From an uncultured Clostridium sp. (GTDB lineage Bacteria; Bacillota; Clostridia; Lachnospirales; Lachnospiraceae), in contig CAKSBP010000016.1 in NCBI GenBank assembly GCA_934438135.1, positions 4,346 through 68,345 of the forward strand: a stretch of 64,000 nt of DNA. The letters run 5' to 3'. This document shows, one piece after another, positions 36,101 through 44,580 of the stretch (its first letter is position 1; every line of letters starts with the position of its first letter). Made by a program: the position numbers and the translations under genes. Below the pieces are notes generated by a model that was given only the letters and a program-made list of their open reading frames with translations, did no database searches and was not told the origin of the DNA.

Positions 36101-37174
36101 ATGAAAAGAAACGCCAAAGAGAAGTATCAGAAACTGCTTGAGTGCATTGAATTTCCGGCTATGATTTATTTAAATGAAACTGGACGTGTGCTTGCTTTGA
36201 ATTTTTATGGCAGAAAAGTTTTAAGGACCGAAATAAAGAATATTGATGAGATTATGTCACAGGAATTTCAGCTGTGCTGCCGGAGGGTAATACAAGATAT
36301 CGGACGTGAATTCTTCAATGATATAAAAATTCATGTGGGTCAGGAAACCATGGATCTGGATATTGAGTTAAACAGTATTTCAGTGGATACAAAGCATCTG
36401 GTAATCTGTTTTTTCGATAAATCTTACAGACAATCGTTTGTAAAAGGAATGTCCAGACAGGTGCCGCGTCTATTTTTTAAGAATGCCAATTTGGAATATG
36501 TTCATGGAAGTCAGTTTTTTCTGCAGGATACAAAAGTAGAACTGGAACAGTATATCGAGAATGAAAAAGTATTAAATATAGAGGAGTGCAATTATATTAA
36601 ACATGCGGATCAGAATATACTGAGAGAAAAATGCTGTGAATTTAACGCAGTTTTGAATGGAATTGTACCAGGGTATCAGACTTATTTCATACGTCTTCAC
36701 AGAGTCCCGGTGTTAGATGTTAAAGAAGAAGCAATTGGAATTTTAGGAATTTATACATTGATTTTAAGTAAAGAAGAGTCCAGAGAAATTTATGATGAAA
36801 TGCTGCGTGAAAATTATACAATGAATAAGATTATTACTAGGAAAAAAATCTTTGTACTGCGGTTTGGAATGAAAAAAGGATGGCCGGTTTATTATGCGTC
36901 ACCGAACTTTAAGCAGATTCGTCTGGTAAGGTATGGCTTATATGAAGGCACAGTATTTTGGAAAGATTTTGTGCATCCGGATGATTATGGACGCATTTAT
37001 GAAGAAATGAAACAGCTTTTGAATGAAAATTCAATTATGTATCCGGTTCTTTCTTACCGGATACGTAATTTTTCGGGAAAATATATCTGGGTAACGGATG
37101 AGACATCCAGTGTAGAAAAAAGTGGAGATGTCTGGTATCGCGAAAGTGTCATACAAGTAGCAGGAGATGGCTGA
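36101..37174 (+). CDS. PAS-domain protein
   Basis: A 357-residue cytoplasmic protein. Residues about 10-110 and 240-350 look like PAS sensor folds: IEFPAMIYLNETGRVLALNFYGRKVLR is a typical PAS beginning, and the second ends with SYRIRNFSGKYIWVTDETSSVE, a PAC-like motif. No GGDEF, EAL, kinase or HTH domain is present, so the output is unclear; it may act through a partner. A -10-like region lies about 70 nt upstream, but I assigned no promoter. Confidence 0.7.
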   Translation: MKRNAKEKYQKLLECIEFPAMIYLNETGRVLALNFYGRKVLRTEIKNIDEIMSQEFQLCCRRVIQDIGREFFNDIKIHVGQETMDLDIELNSISVDTKHLVICFFDKSYRQSFVKGMSRQVPRLFFKNANLEYVHGSQFFLQDTKVELEQYIENEKVLNIEECNYIKHADQNILREKCCEFNAVLNGIVPGYQTYFIRLHRVPVLDVKEEAIGILGIYTLILSKEESREIYDEMLRENYTMNKIITRKKIFVLRFGMKKGWPVYYASPNFKQIRLVRYGLYEGTVFWKDFVHPDDYGRIYEEMKQLLNENSIMYPVLSYRIRNFSGKYIWVTDETSSVEKSGDVWYRESVIQVAGDG

Positions 37175-37244
37175 ATGAATAAATGTGCTGTTTAGCCTGG
37201 TTAGAATATAAAGTGCGCTGCACAGCGTATGGAGGGAGATAAGG

Positions 37245-38309
37245 ATGAAAGTAAGTCATAAAAAATTTGGGATAACAAAAGACGGACAGGAAGTTACTGC
37301 GTATACGTTAAAAAATGACAATGGAATGGAAGTTACGGTTCTGGATTTTGGTGCAGTCGTAACCAGCATTGTTGTTCCTGATAAGAATAGAAATATGGCA
37401 GATGTTGTATTGGGATATGAATCTCTGGATAAATATGAAGTCAATGATCCATCTTTTGGAGGATTTATTGGACGACATGCAAACCGTATTGCTAATGCAG
37501 AATTTACATTAAATGAAAAGATTTATCATCTTCAGAAAAATAATGGAGAAAATAATCTTCATGGCGGTGATCCACATTATCGTAGACAGATGTACGAAGC
37601 AGAGGTGTTTGACGAGGACGGTGCGTCTTCCGTTGAATTTTCCAGACTGAGTCCAGATATGGAGCAGGGATTCCCAGGAAATTTTGATGTCACAGTTACA
37701 TATACTTTGAGTGAAGAAAATGAATTTATGATTGAGTATTCTGGTGTATCAGATAAGGATACCGTTGTTAACTTAACAAATCATTCTTACTTTAATCTTG
37801 CCGGACATAATACTGGTTCTGTCCTTGAACATAAAGTCCGTATTTATGCAAATCAGTTTACACCAACAGATGATAGTATGATACCAACTGGTGAATATCG
37901 TGATGTAGAAGGAACACCAATGGATTTCCGTGAAATGAAGACATTGGGACAGGATATAAAAGCAGACTATGTTCCATTAAAACAGGGAAATGGATACGAC
38001 CATAACTTCGTGCTGAATAAACAGGAAGGAAAAAATGAGGTGGAACTGGCAGCAGAATATTGGGATGAGAAGAGCGGTAGATTCATGGAAGTATTTACGG
38101 ATCTGCCAGGGATGCAGCTATATACAGCAAATTGGCTGGATGAAAAAGAAGGATGTAAAGAAAATGCTGTTTACCATAGTCGTGATGCCGTATGCTTTGA
38201 AACTCAGTTCTATCCAAATGCATGTAATACACCACAATTCCCAACAAGTGTATTAAAGGCAGAAGAGGAATACAACCACGTTACGATTTATAAATTCTCT
38301 ATAAAATAA
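37245..38309 (+). CDS. galM: Aldose 1-epimerase (mutarotase)
   Basis: A 354-residue cytoplasmic enzyme that interconverts alpha and beta anomers of galactose or glucose. FGGFIGRHANRIANAEF and NLHGGDPHYRRQ (catalytic His) and NLTNHSYFNLAGH (second His) are conserved, with the general base Glu in CFETQFYPNACN. The start ATG 37245 has GGAGGGAG upstream. It is monocistronic here, followed by a terminator; no galactokinase is nearby. Confidence 0.95.
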   Translation: MKVSHKKFGITKDGQEVTAYTLKNDNGMEVTVLDFGAVVTSIVVPDKNRNMADVVLGYESLDKYEVNDPSFGGFIGRHANRIANAEFTLNEKIYHLQKNNGENNLHGGDPHYRRQMYEAEVFDEDGASSVEFSRLSPDMEQGFPGNFDVTVTYTLSEENEFMIEYSGVSDKDTVVNLTNHSYFNLAGHNTGSVLEHKVRIYANQFTPTDDSMIPTGEYRDVEGTPMDFREMKTLGQDIKADYVPLKQGNGYDHNFVLNKQEGKNEVELAAEYWDEKSGRFMEVFTDLPGMQLYTANWLDEKEGCKENAVYHSRDAVCFETQFYPNACNTPQFPTSVLKAEEEYNHVTIYKFSIK

Positions 38310-38316
38310 AGCATAG

Positions 38317-38349
38317 AAAAAGGCTGCCGTCAAAAATAGCAGCCTTTTG
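38317..38349. terminator. Bidirectional terminator between galM and upp
   Basis: AAAAAGGCTGC (38317-38327) pairs with GCAGCCTTTT (38339-38348). T-runs are present on both strands. Confidence 0.85.
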
Positions 38350-38359
38350 TTTTGTAAAA

Positions 38360-38989
38360 TTATTTTGTACCGTAGATTCTATCTCCAGCATCACCAAGTC
38401 CTGGTAAAATATAGCCGTCCTCATTTAAGCATTTATCTAAAGCTCCGATGAAAATCTGAACGTCTGGATGTGCTTTCTTTAATGCTTCCACACCTTCTGG
38501 TGAAGCAATTAAACATAAGAAGTGAATTTTCTGGATTCCTCTATTTTTAAGATTACTAATAGCAGCAATTGCAGAGCCACCTGTAGCAAGCATTGGATCT
38601 ACTACAAAAATTTCCCTGTCTTTTGCATCTACCGGGAGTTTGCAGAAGTATTCTACTGGCTCTAATGTTTCTTCGTTACGATACATACCAATATGACCTA
38701 CTTTAGCATTTGGAATCAGGTTTAAAATTCCGTCTGCCATATGAAGGCCTGCACGTAAAATTGGCACGATGCATAATTTCTTTCCAGCAATTTCTTTTAC
38801 TGTGGTTGTTACTAAAGGAGTTTCTACTTCTACGTCTTCTAAAGGAAGTTCTCTTGTTGCTTCATAGCAGATAAGCATAGCAACTTCCGATACTAAGTCA
38901 CGGAATTCCTTTGTCGATGTATGTTTTGATCTCATAATTCCTATTTTGTGCTGGATTAATGGATGATCCATGATGGTTACTTTTGACAT
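38360..38989 (-). CDS. upp: Uracil phosphoribosyltransferase
   Basis: Salvages uracil to UMP with PRPP. The 209-residue length is standard; [16 protein letters not shown] is the PRPP-binding loop and [10 protein letters not shown] is the uracil-binding end of the family. The start is set at ATG 38989 because TTGGAGG lies just before it; an in-frame ATG ten codons upstream has no site. Monocistronic. Confidence 0.96.
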   Translation of the reverse strand: MSKVTIMDHPLIQHKIGIMRSKHTSTKEFRDLVSEVAMLICYEATRELPLEDVEVETPLVTTTVKEIAGKKLCIVPILRAGLHMADGILNLIPNAKVGHIGMYRNEETLEPVEYFCKLPVDAKDREIFVVDPMLATGGSAIAAISNLKNRGIQKIHFLCLIASPEGVEALKKAHPDVQIFIGALDKCLNEDGYILPGLGDAGDRIYGTK

Positions 38990-39418
38990 TTTGTGTACCT
39001 CCAATTTACTAGTGAGCATGATGTCACTTTTTTCTTCTGTCTCAATGCATTGTTCCTATTATATCATCTTAATGCACATCTGAAAAGGGATAAAAAGATT
39101 ATTGTAGAAAGAAAATAACAGGGAAATTATTCCTTAAACGGAGGAGAGCCCGGGAAATTTAATTCCACCGGGCTTATTTATGAAAAAAATTAGGATAAAC
39201 AAATGAATCATTTCTTTTGTTTATATATTTATTATATTCTCAATTTTTGTGCAAAATATGATTGAAATATGAATATTATGTGAAGTCGTAAAATCATGAT
39301 TTATGCGTTCTAAATATTGTCTATAATGCAAACAAAATGGGCGTTTCTGAATAATATAATAGCAGAACAGCTTATAATATATCATTGACTTCATTCAGGA
39401 ATACAAAGACAAGAAAGG
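38990..39418. other. Intergenic region with one GC-rich hairpin
   Basis: No gene is supported between upp and the next plus-strand gene. AGCCCGG (39147-39153) pairs with CCGGGCT (39168-39174), a hairpin with a weak T-rich tail that terminates nothing obvious; it may be a remnant. The rest is AT-rich. Confidence 0.45.
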
Positions 39419-39901
39419 TTGGTGAATATTTTGTCAAGTGTGTTCAAAAAGCTTATAACGAAGGAGCTTGGAGAAGAAAGATATAATAAATATTTCTTTT
39501 GTTATCAAAAGTTGATTATAGAAAAAAAGTATGATAGTACCAAATTAAGCAATCAGGAAATTTATAATGATATGTGTGATGCCTTGAAAGACAAGGAACC
39601 GAGAGAACTTGAGAAAATGATGGAGAGATTGTTAGAGTGTATGCACCTTGCTCTGCGAATTAATAAACAGTATGGTTTTATCGTACTGGCATATCTGACT
39701 GCGCTGGTTGTTCTGATTGTTCAAGGATTTTTATGGTGGATTATGCTGAGTTCCATCTCTGTTATAACAGCAGCCTTTCTTTATAAAACATGGGAATTTA
39801 TTGTGAATAAATATTGTTTTATTGATGCGCATATTATTCTGGTATATAAATCGGTATTGGATGAATTGATTTTTAGTCGTGAAAAGCAGGATAAAGAATG
39901 A
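39419..39901 (+). CDS. Membrane protein of unknown function
   Basis: A protein of about 157-160 residues with a charged cytoplasmic N-terminus and two central membrane segments (YGFIVLAYLTALVVLIVQGF and MLSSISVITAAFLYKTW). The start is uncertain: TTG 39419, GTG 39422 or TTG 39431 are all possible with the nearby GAAAGG. The gene is bracketed by hairpins. No family recognised. Confidence 0.55.
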   Translation: MVNILSSVFKKLITKELGEERYNKYFFCYQKLIIEKKYDSTKLSNQEIYNDMCDALKDKEPRELEKMMERLLECMHLALRINKQYGFIVLAYLTALVVLIVQGFLWWIMLSSISVITAAFLYKTWEFIVNKYCFIDAHIILVYKSVLDELIFSREKQDKE

Positions 39902-39915
39902 AACGGATTAAAATT

Positions 39916-39947
39916 GAGGGTGCCTGACCTTAAAAGCAGACACTCTC
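39916..39947. terminator. Hairpin between convergent genes, probable terminator of dinB
   Basis: GAGGGTGCCTG (39916-39926) pairs with CAGACACTCTC (39937-39947), with a mismatch. It lies between the membrane-protein gene and dinB, and the minus-strand tail is T-rich. Confidence 0.55.
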
Positions 39948-39960
39948 GATATCTTTGATA

Positions 39961-41169
39961 TCAGTGTTTTTCATCCTTGCCTAAAAAACTTGCACGTATA
40001 ACGGAAGCTTCTCCAAATTTATGGCGGATTTGATCTATGGTCTTTTCTAAGTTTTGTTGTCGGTTATAAGAGTCCATATCAAATAAATTCAGCTGATGGC
40101 AGTCTTCTTTGGTTACCTTAGATGTATGAACGCCTAGCAGTCGAATTGGAGTGCCGTCCCAGTATTCATCAAACAGTGCGCATACATGATGATGTAGTTC
40201 GGACGCAGAATTTGTTGGGAAAGGCAGTGTTTTCTGATGACTTCCGGAATGCAGGAAGCAGTCTTTAATGGAAACACTAATCACATAAATCATAACAGAA
40301 TCTTTCCTAAGACGGCTGCAGACGGTTTCACACAAGGAAAGCAAAATCTTCTTTGCTTCTTTGGAATCAGTCACATCATGGTCAATCGTAGTAGAATTTC
40401 CATAACCTTTATAACCAGAACGTTGTCTGGAAATGGGAGTGGCATCAATGCCATTGGCATACTCATAAATCAGGCGGCCCAGTTTTCCAAGATGGGAGAC
40501 TAAAATATCTGGGTCACTTTCAGCAAGGTCTCCAATGGTAAAAATGCCAATGGTATTTAATTTCCGGGTGGTAGCTTTTCCTACAAAAAATAAATCACGA
40601 ACTGGAAGAGGCCACATTTTCTTTTGTATTTCCTCTGGAAACAAAGTGTGGACAAGATTTGGCTTCTCAAAATCTGAAGCCATTTTGGCAAGAAGTTTAT
40701 TGGTGGAGATACCGATGTTTACAGTAAATCCAAGTTCTCTATAAATGCGGTCTTTTATCAGGGTCGCAGCCACAACGGGGGAACCGAATAAAAGAATACT
40801 GTTGCTCATATCCATAAAAGCTTCATCAATGCTGTACTGTTCTACATTGGAAGAATATTCGGAAAGAATCTTAAGAAAAGCAGCAGAATATGTCTGGTAC
40901 AAAGCGTGGCGTGGCGGGACAATGACTAACTGGGGGCATTTTTTTAATGCATCGTTAAGTGTTTCTGCCGTTTTAATCCCATATTTTTTCGCCGGTTCAG
41001 ATTTCGCAAGAACAATTCCGTGTCGTTTCGACTTATCACCACCGACAGCTGAAGGGATGGTACGTAAATCAACGGTTTCCATCTCGTGTTTTATGCGGTA
41101 TACCGATTCCCAGCTTAAAAATGCACTATTCACATCAACGTGAAAAATAATTCGTTTTGAATTCATCAT
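39961..41169 (-). CDS. dinB: DNA polymerase IV (Y-family translesion polymerase)
   Basis: A 402-residue error-prone polymerase that copies past damaged bases. IIFHVDVNSAFLSWESVYR carries the first catalytic Asp; YSIDEAFMDMS has the second acidic pair. A helix-hairpin-helix segment near residues 170-215 (KATTRKLNTIGIFTIGDLA) and the little-finger domain after residue 230 complete the enzyme. It begins at ATG 41169 with AGGAAGGA upstream. Monocistronic. No LexA box was confidently found. Confidence 0.93.
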   Translation of the reverse strand: MMNSKRIIFHVDVNSAFLSWESVYRIKHEMETVDLRTIPSAVGGDKSKRHGIVLAKSEPAKKYGIKTAETLNDALKKCPQLVIVPPRHALYQTYSAAFLKILSEYSSNVEQYSIDEAFMDMSNSILLFGSPVVAATLIKDRIYRELGFTVNIGISTNKLLAKMASDFEKPNLVHTLFPEEIQKKMWPLPVRDLFFVGKATTRKLNTIGIFTIGDLAESDPDILVSHLGKLGRLIYEYANGIDATPISRQRSGYKGYGNSTTIDHDVTDSKEAKKILLSLCETVCSRLRKDSVMIYVISVSIKDCFLHSGSHQKTLPFPTNSASELHHHVCALFDEYWDGTPIRLLGVHTSKVTKEDCHQLNLFDMDSYNRQQNLEKTIDQIRHKFGEASVIRASFLGKDEKH

Positions 41170-41364
41170 ACATTCCTTCCTGTAATCAATATAATTTTAT
41201 TATAACACAAGAACATATGTTTGCAAACACATTTCATAGTCTTCAGCTAGGTAAAACGATAAGAAAAAAGATGTATCAGTAAAAATATGGTTTACGAACT
41301 GTCCTATCTGTTGTACTATAGAACTATCGCTTAAAAACCGAAAGAAAGGCAGGAAAACAGATTT

Positions 41365-42105
41365 ATGATAGAACAGGGAAAATTTCTGGAACTTTTAAAA
41401 GAAATTATGGAAATTGCAAAGACACAGGATAACGTTGTTACAAAGGAAGAACTGAAAAAGCTTCTAGGTGATGTAGAACTATCTGAACAGCAGATGGAAT
41501 CTGTGTATGCATATCTTGCAGAAAATAAAATAACGGTACAGGGATTTAAATATGTACCACCGACAGCGGAAAAAGAGGATATTCCAAAGGATGAGCAGAT
41601 TTCCGAAGAAGATTCTATGTATTTAAAAATGTATAAGGAAGATTTGCAGAAGGTGGCACATCTGACAGAAGAAGTGAAGGAAGATATGTTCCGTCAGCTT
41701 TTTTCTGGTGATGATTATGTAAAGCCACAGCTTTTAAATGCGCTTCTTCATGACGTATTGGAAGTTGCCTATAAGTATAAAAACAAGGGTGTTAATATGG
41801 AAGACTTAATCCAGGAAGGAAACATTGGGTTAATGTATGCCATGGAGGTTCTCCCGGAAAATTATGAAGGAAGCGGCATGGAGTATATTCTTGAAAAAAT
41901 TGAAGCAGCAGTCGTTGCAGCAGTCGATGAAATGAAGGAAGATGAAAATTACGAAGATGCCATCGTAGCGAAAGCAAATCTGATTCGAGAAGCAGCAAAG
42001 TATCTGGAAGAAGATTTGGGACGTGCGCCTTCTGTAAAGGAACTACAGGAGTATACGAAGATTCCTGAGGATGAGATTAATGATATTATTCATTTGTCGA
42101 AGTAG
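41365..42105 (+). CDS. Sigma-70-like protein lacking region 4
   Basis: A 246-residue protein. Residues about 10-60 resemble sigma region 1.1 (ILKEIMEIAKTQD-like helix and hairpin), and MEDLIQEGNIGLMYAME is the conserved sigma region 2 polymerase-core contact. REAAKYLEEDLGRAPSVKELQEYTKIPEDEINDI, cited only in outline, matches region 3. The protein ends there, without the -35-binding region 4, so it is either an unusual regulator of RNA polymerase or a partner of one. Similar proteins are frequent in gut Lachnospiraceae, with unknown role. Confidence 0.75.
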   Translation: MIEQGKFLELLKEIMEIAKTQDNVVTKEELKKLLGDVELSEQQMESVYAYLAENKITVQGFKYVPPTAEKEDIPKDEQISEEDSMYLKMYKEDLQKVAHLTEEVKEDMFRQLFSGDDYVKPQLLNALLHDVLEVAYKYKNKGVNMEDLIQEGNIGLMYAMEVLPENYEGSGMEYILEKIEAAVVAAVDEMKEDENYEDAIVAKANLIREAAKYLEEDLGRAPSVKELQEYTKIPEDEINDIIHLSK

Positions 42106-42157
42106 GCGAGGACTCTGCGGGCAGCTGTCACAGACTGACGTAACGTGTGGGAAATCC

Positions 42158-42187
42158 GGGGGCTGACTGATTTATGAGTCAGCCCCC
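42158..42187 (+). terminator. GC-rich hairpin after the sigma-like gene
   Basis: GGGGGCTGACT (42158-42168) pairs perfectly with AGTCAGCCCCC (42177-42187). There is no T-run, so it may be a transcript-stabilising hairpin rather than a terminator. Confidence 0.5.
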
Positions 42188-42368
42188 GCTGCTATCTGAA
42201 AATTCGGTGTACTGCTTTAGACAGCAGTGGATAGGACACTGGTTTAATTGGAAGAAATGATATTAAAGAAAAAGCAAAACAAGTTGAAAACATAAGATAA
42301 AAATAGTATACTGAAAATAGGATATATCACGATCGGAAGCGATAAACTAGCGATGGAGGTTTATACAA

Positions 42369-43331
42369 GTGTGGAATAAGATTAAACAATGGCTTCATTG
42401 CTTTGGCAGTATTATTTTGACATCTATTATATGTTTTATGATAGGAATTATCGTAAGTATCATGCTAGTACATGGTGATTTTATTATTAGTGTAATAGTG
42501 ACAGCTGCCGGTAGTGTTCTATTTGTAATACTTATATTATGTTATTATCGGTATGAGTACAATAGAATCGGAGTAGAGAAGAAAAGAGCAGTACGAAACT
42601 ATAAACGAATATTCTGGGGGGATAGGAATATTTCTTTTTCCAGTATATATTGGACTAGTATATCATACATATTTAGAGACTTATGAACGTAACAAATTTG
42701 GAATTGATCAAAGTCAATACATTATTTTATTAAATCTGGTAATTTTTTGGTTTTGTGGATGATTATTTATCAAATTATTGCAATTAATTACAGAATAAAA
42801 AATATTGGAAAAGGTGGAATTGAATTAGAGCGTGTAATTGAAGAAAATAGTATAGGTGCAATGCAGGACAATTCAGAATTGGTAGAAAAGATATATAGAG
42901 AACTTGACGATTTAGATAGCGTTGTAGATTATTTATATGTGACAGGTAAATTGGAAAACTATATGGAAGAAGACGAATATCTGGATATACTAAAGCTTAT
43001 ATGTAATTCGTTATTTAATGGCACAGAAAATATTAAAATACGAGTTTTTAATGAGAAAGATTATGAAAAGTATTTAAAAGCCGATGTTGGATTGTCAAAT
43101 CGAGAAAGAAGAATTTTAACATACAGATATGAAGAATATGGAATTGTAAAGGTCGATGAAGGAATTCATATCAAATATCGATATGCATCGTTTCATTCAT
43201 TTCAAAATGAACAATGTTATATTGTTATACAAACGAAGCAGATATACGATATGAAACTGGGAAAACTTGTATATGCATACATAAAATTATTTGAAGCATT
43301 ATATTCGAAATATATATTAATTGAGCAGTAA
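42369..43331 (+). pseudogene. Membrane protein gene broken by two homopolymer frameshifts
   Basis: The start GTG 42369 has GGAGG upstream and encodes two hydrophobic helices. At the G6 run near 42616 the reading should shift to the +1 frame: the segment there reads as hydrophobic (GIGIFLFPVYIGLVYHTYLE) and continues to the T6 run near 42743-42748, where it shifts back to the original frame with LVLWMIIYQIIAINYRIKNI and an acidic C-terminal domain of about 170 residues. One extra G and one missing T explain both. Read as written, the gene gives a 105-residue fragment and, with a TTG start at 42747, a separate 194-residue fragment. It may be a pseudogene, a phase-variable gene, or a sequencing error. 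Confidence 0.6.
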
Positions 43332-43345
43332 AAGGAGGAATGCAT

Positions 43346-43525
43346 ATGGGAAAGAGCACGTTAGAGCTGTTGAAAGAGAAGTTTGGTGACTTGGATGAAA
43401 GCCAGCATTCAGGTCTGGAACAGAAATATGTAGTTAGTGGAGATATGCCAAAAGCGTTAGGTCCTAGTCTTGCAGAACAGATAAGAGATAGTAATAATAG
43501 CCTGAGAAAGAAATTTACATATTGA
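43346..43525 (+). CDS. Small hypothetical protein, 59 aa
   Basis: A charged 59-residue protein (MGKSTLELLKEKFGDLDESQ...), without membrane segments. ATG 43346 lies 7 nt after GGAGG, better than ATG 43340. It follows the broken membrane-protein gene by 14 nt and is probably co-transcribed. Function unknown. Confidence 0.55.
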   Translation: MGKSTLELLKEKFGDLDESQHSGLEQKYVVSGDMPKALGPSLAEQIRDSNNSLRKKFTY

Positions 43526-43608
43526 TTTTAAATTGAAATTTCCTTACTTATAAGTATTTCTCTAAATGGGAAGAATATTATGTAATAATAATTTATTTAG
43601 AGGTCATT

Positions 43609-43773
43609 ATGCGGAAAGATATTCAGAAGCATTTTGAAAAATGCGAATTTGAACAGAGAGAAGAGTGTAGAGAGCATGCAATTTCTCCAGAGTTTATTGT
43701 GAAAAATGAAGAGGTAAAGATTTTTGGAAAGGGGATTTTACAGGAAATTCTAGATAAGTACAAAAAGGAATAA
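43609..43773 (+). CDS. Small hypothetical protein, 54 aa
   Basis: A 54-residue charged protein with three Cys/His pairs near the N-terminus (HFEKCEFEQREECREH) and a Lys-rich helical end. The ribosome site AGAGG is weak. A strong terminator follows 15 nt after the stop, which supports it being the end of a transcribed unit. Function unknown. Confidence 0.45.
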   Translation: MRKDIQKHFEKCEFEQREECREHAISPEFIVKNEEVKIFGKGILQEILDKYKKE

Positions 43774-43787
43774 AAAATAGGATATGG

Positions 43788-43832
43788 AAAAAGACTCTTT
43801 GTTATCAACTTGATATATATAGAGTCTTTTTG
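43788..43832 (+). terminator. Terminator after the small hypothetical genes
   Basis: AAAAAGACTCT (43788-43798) is exactly paired with AGAGTCTTTTT (43821-43831). Confidence 0.85.
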
Positions 43833-43868
43833 GTATGCTATGCAGACTGATTGTTCCCTATAAAAAAC

Positions 43869-43897
43869 TTGTCATTTATTTAACAATCCTTTATAAT
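43869..43897 (+). promoter_or_regulatory. Strong promoter of an unassigned small RNA / hydG leader
   Basis: TTGTCA (43869-43874), 17-nt spacer, consensus TATAAT (43892-43897). Transcription would begin near 43904, where no coding gene starts for 400 nt. Confidence 0.75.
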
Positions 43898-43903
43898 GAA
43901 ATA

Positions 43904-44079
43904 GAGAATTAATTTGGTACAGGGGGATGTTATCCCGTTGTGCGAAATACCTGATAAGAATCTTTTCTGAGTACTTAAGGTGGAATTCCTGAGTGTAAGA
44001 GTAAGAAATTTATAGATGCAGGCATAATGCCTGTGTTTTCTTATGCTATGTATTTTGAAGAGAATACATAGCATTTTTT
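43904..44079 (+). ncRNA. Unassigned structured small RNA, about 175 nt
   Basis: Bounded by a strong promoter (43869-43897) and a perfect 12-bp terminator stem (44043-44054 with 44063-44074) followed by T6. In between, three stems are visible: GGGGAT/ATCCC closed by GGTA/TACC around 43916-43952; a long imperfect stem about 43955-44015; and CAGGCA/TGCCTG near 44016-44032. No open reading frame with a ribosome site is present. It could be a stand-alone RNA or the first half of the hydG leader. I could not match it to a family from memory. Confidence 0.6.
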
Positions 44080-44283
44080 ATGTTATAGGAAAGTTTTGTT
44101 TTCTAAAACTGGAATTTACAATCCTATAACATAAAAAGCACCTTGAAAAACAGGTGTAGGATGCACATTCGGGGGAGCGGAAGCTATTCGCTGGAAAGCA
44201 GCGAATCCCCATTGGTGCAACAAAGTGTGTGTCCTCTCTAGCTAGTTTAGGACGCAAGATTGTGTGGAACACACACTTTTTCC
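44080..44283 (+). promoter_or_regulatory. Multi-hairpin leader with a terminator and competing pairings before hydG
   Basis: Four structures follow one another. First, ATGTTATAGGA/TCCTATAACAT (44080-44090 with 44122-44132). Second, CACCT/AGGTG (44139-44156). Third, a closed unit TGCAC/GTGCA (44162-44166 with 44215-44219) containing GGGG/CCCC and the hairpin ATTCGCTG/CAGCGAAT (44186-44206). Fourth, an intrinsic terminator AAAGTGTGTGT/ACACACACTTT (44222-44232 with 44269-44279) with T5, just before the ribosome site of the TM1266-like gene. The strand GTGTCCT (44229-44235) can instead pair with AGGACGC (44249-44255), or its TCCT with AGGA at 44158-44161, both of which would prevent the terminator. 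This layout is riboswitch-like; the ligand is unknown. Confidence 0.6.
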
Positions 44284-44306
44284 TATAAAAAGAAAGGAAA
44301 AATAAA

Positions 44307-44558
44307 ATGGAAACCAAAATTGCATTAATAGGAATTATTGTGGAGGACAGCGAGGCTGTGGAGAAAGTGAACCAGCAGCTTCATGAATACCGGGAATATA
44401 TTGTGGGAAGAATGGGGCTGCCTTATCGTCAGAAGAATGTAAATATTATTTCTGTCGTTGTGGATGCATCGGAAAATATCATCAGCAGTCTGTCCGGAAA
44501 ATTAGGAATGATTCAGGGTATTTCAGTGAAAAGTGTGCAGGCAAAAACAAAAAAATAA
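44307..44558 (+). CDS. TM1266-family regulator of the iron-only hydrogenase system
   Basis: An 83-residue protein with the ACT-like ferredoxin fold of the TM1266 family, which is encoded beside [FeFe]-hydrogenase maturation genes: METKIALIGIIVEDSEAVEKVN opens the family, and IISVVVDASENIISSLSGKLGMI closes it. It probably binds a small ligand and regulates hydrogenase maturation, but no mechanism is established. The AGAAAGGA site sits before ATG 44307, immediately after the leader terminator, and hydG follows with a 22-nt gap. Confidence 0.85.
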   Translation: METKIALIGIIVEDSEAVEKVNQQLHEYREYIVGRMGLPYRQKNVNIISVVVDASENIISSLSGKLGMIQGISVKSVQAKTKK

Positions 44559-44580
44559 CCCAGAATAAAGGAGAATGACC

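Noticed and set aside
43904..44079. 6S RNA, SRP RNA or T-box identity for the small RNA
   Set aside because: No SRP conserved loop, no T-box specifier or conserved antiterminator motif, and no single long rod as in 6S could be found.
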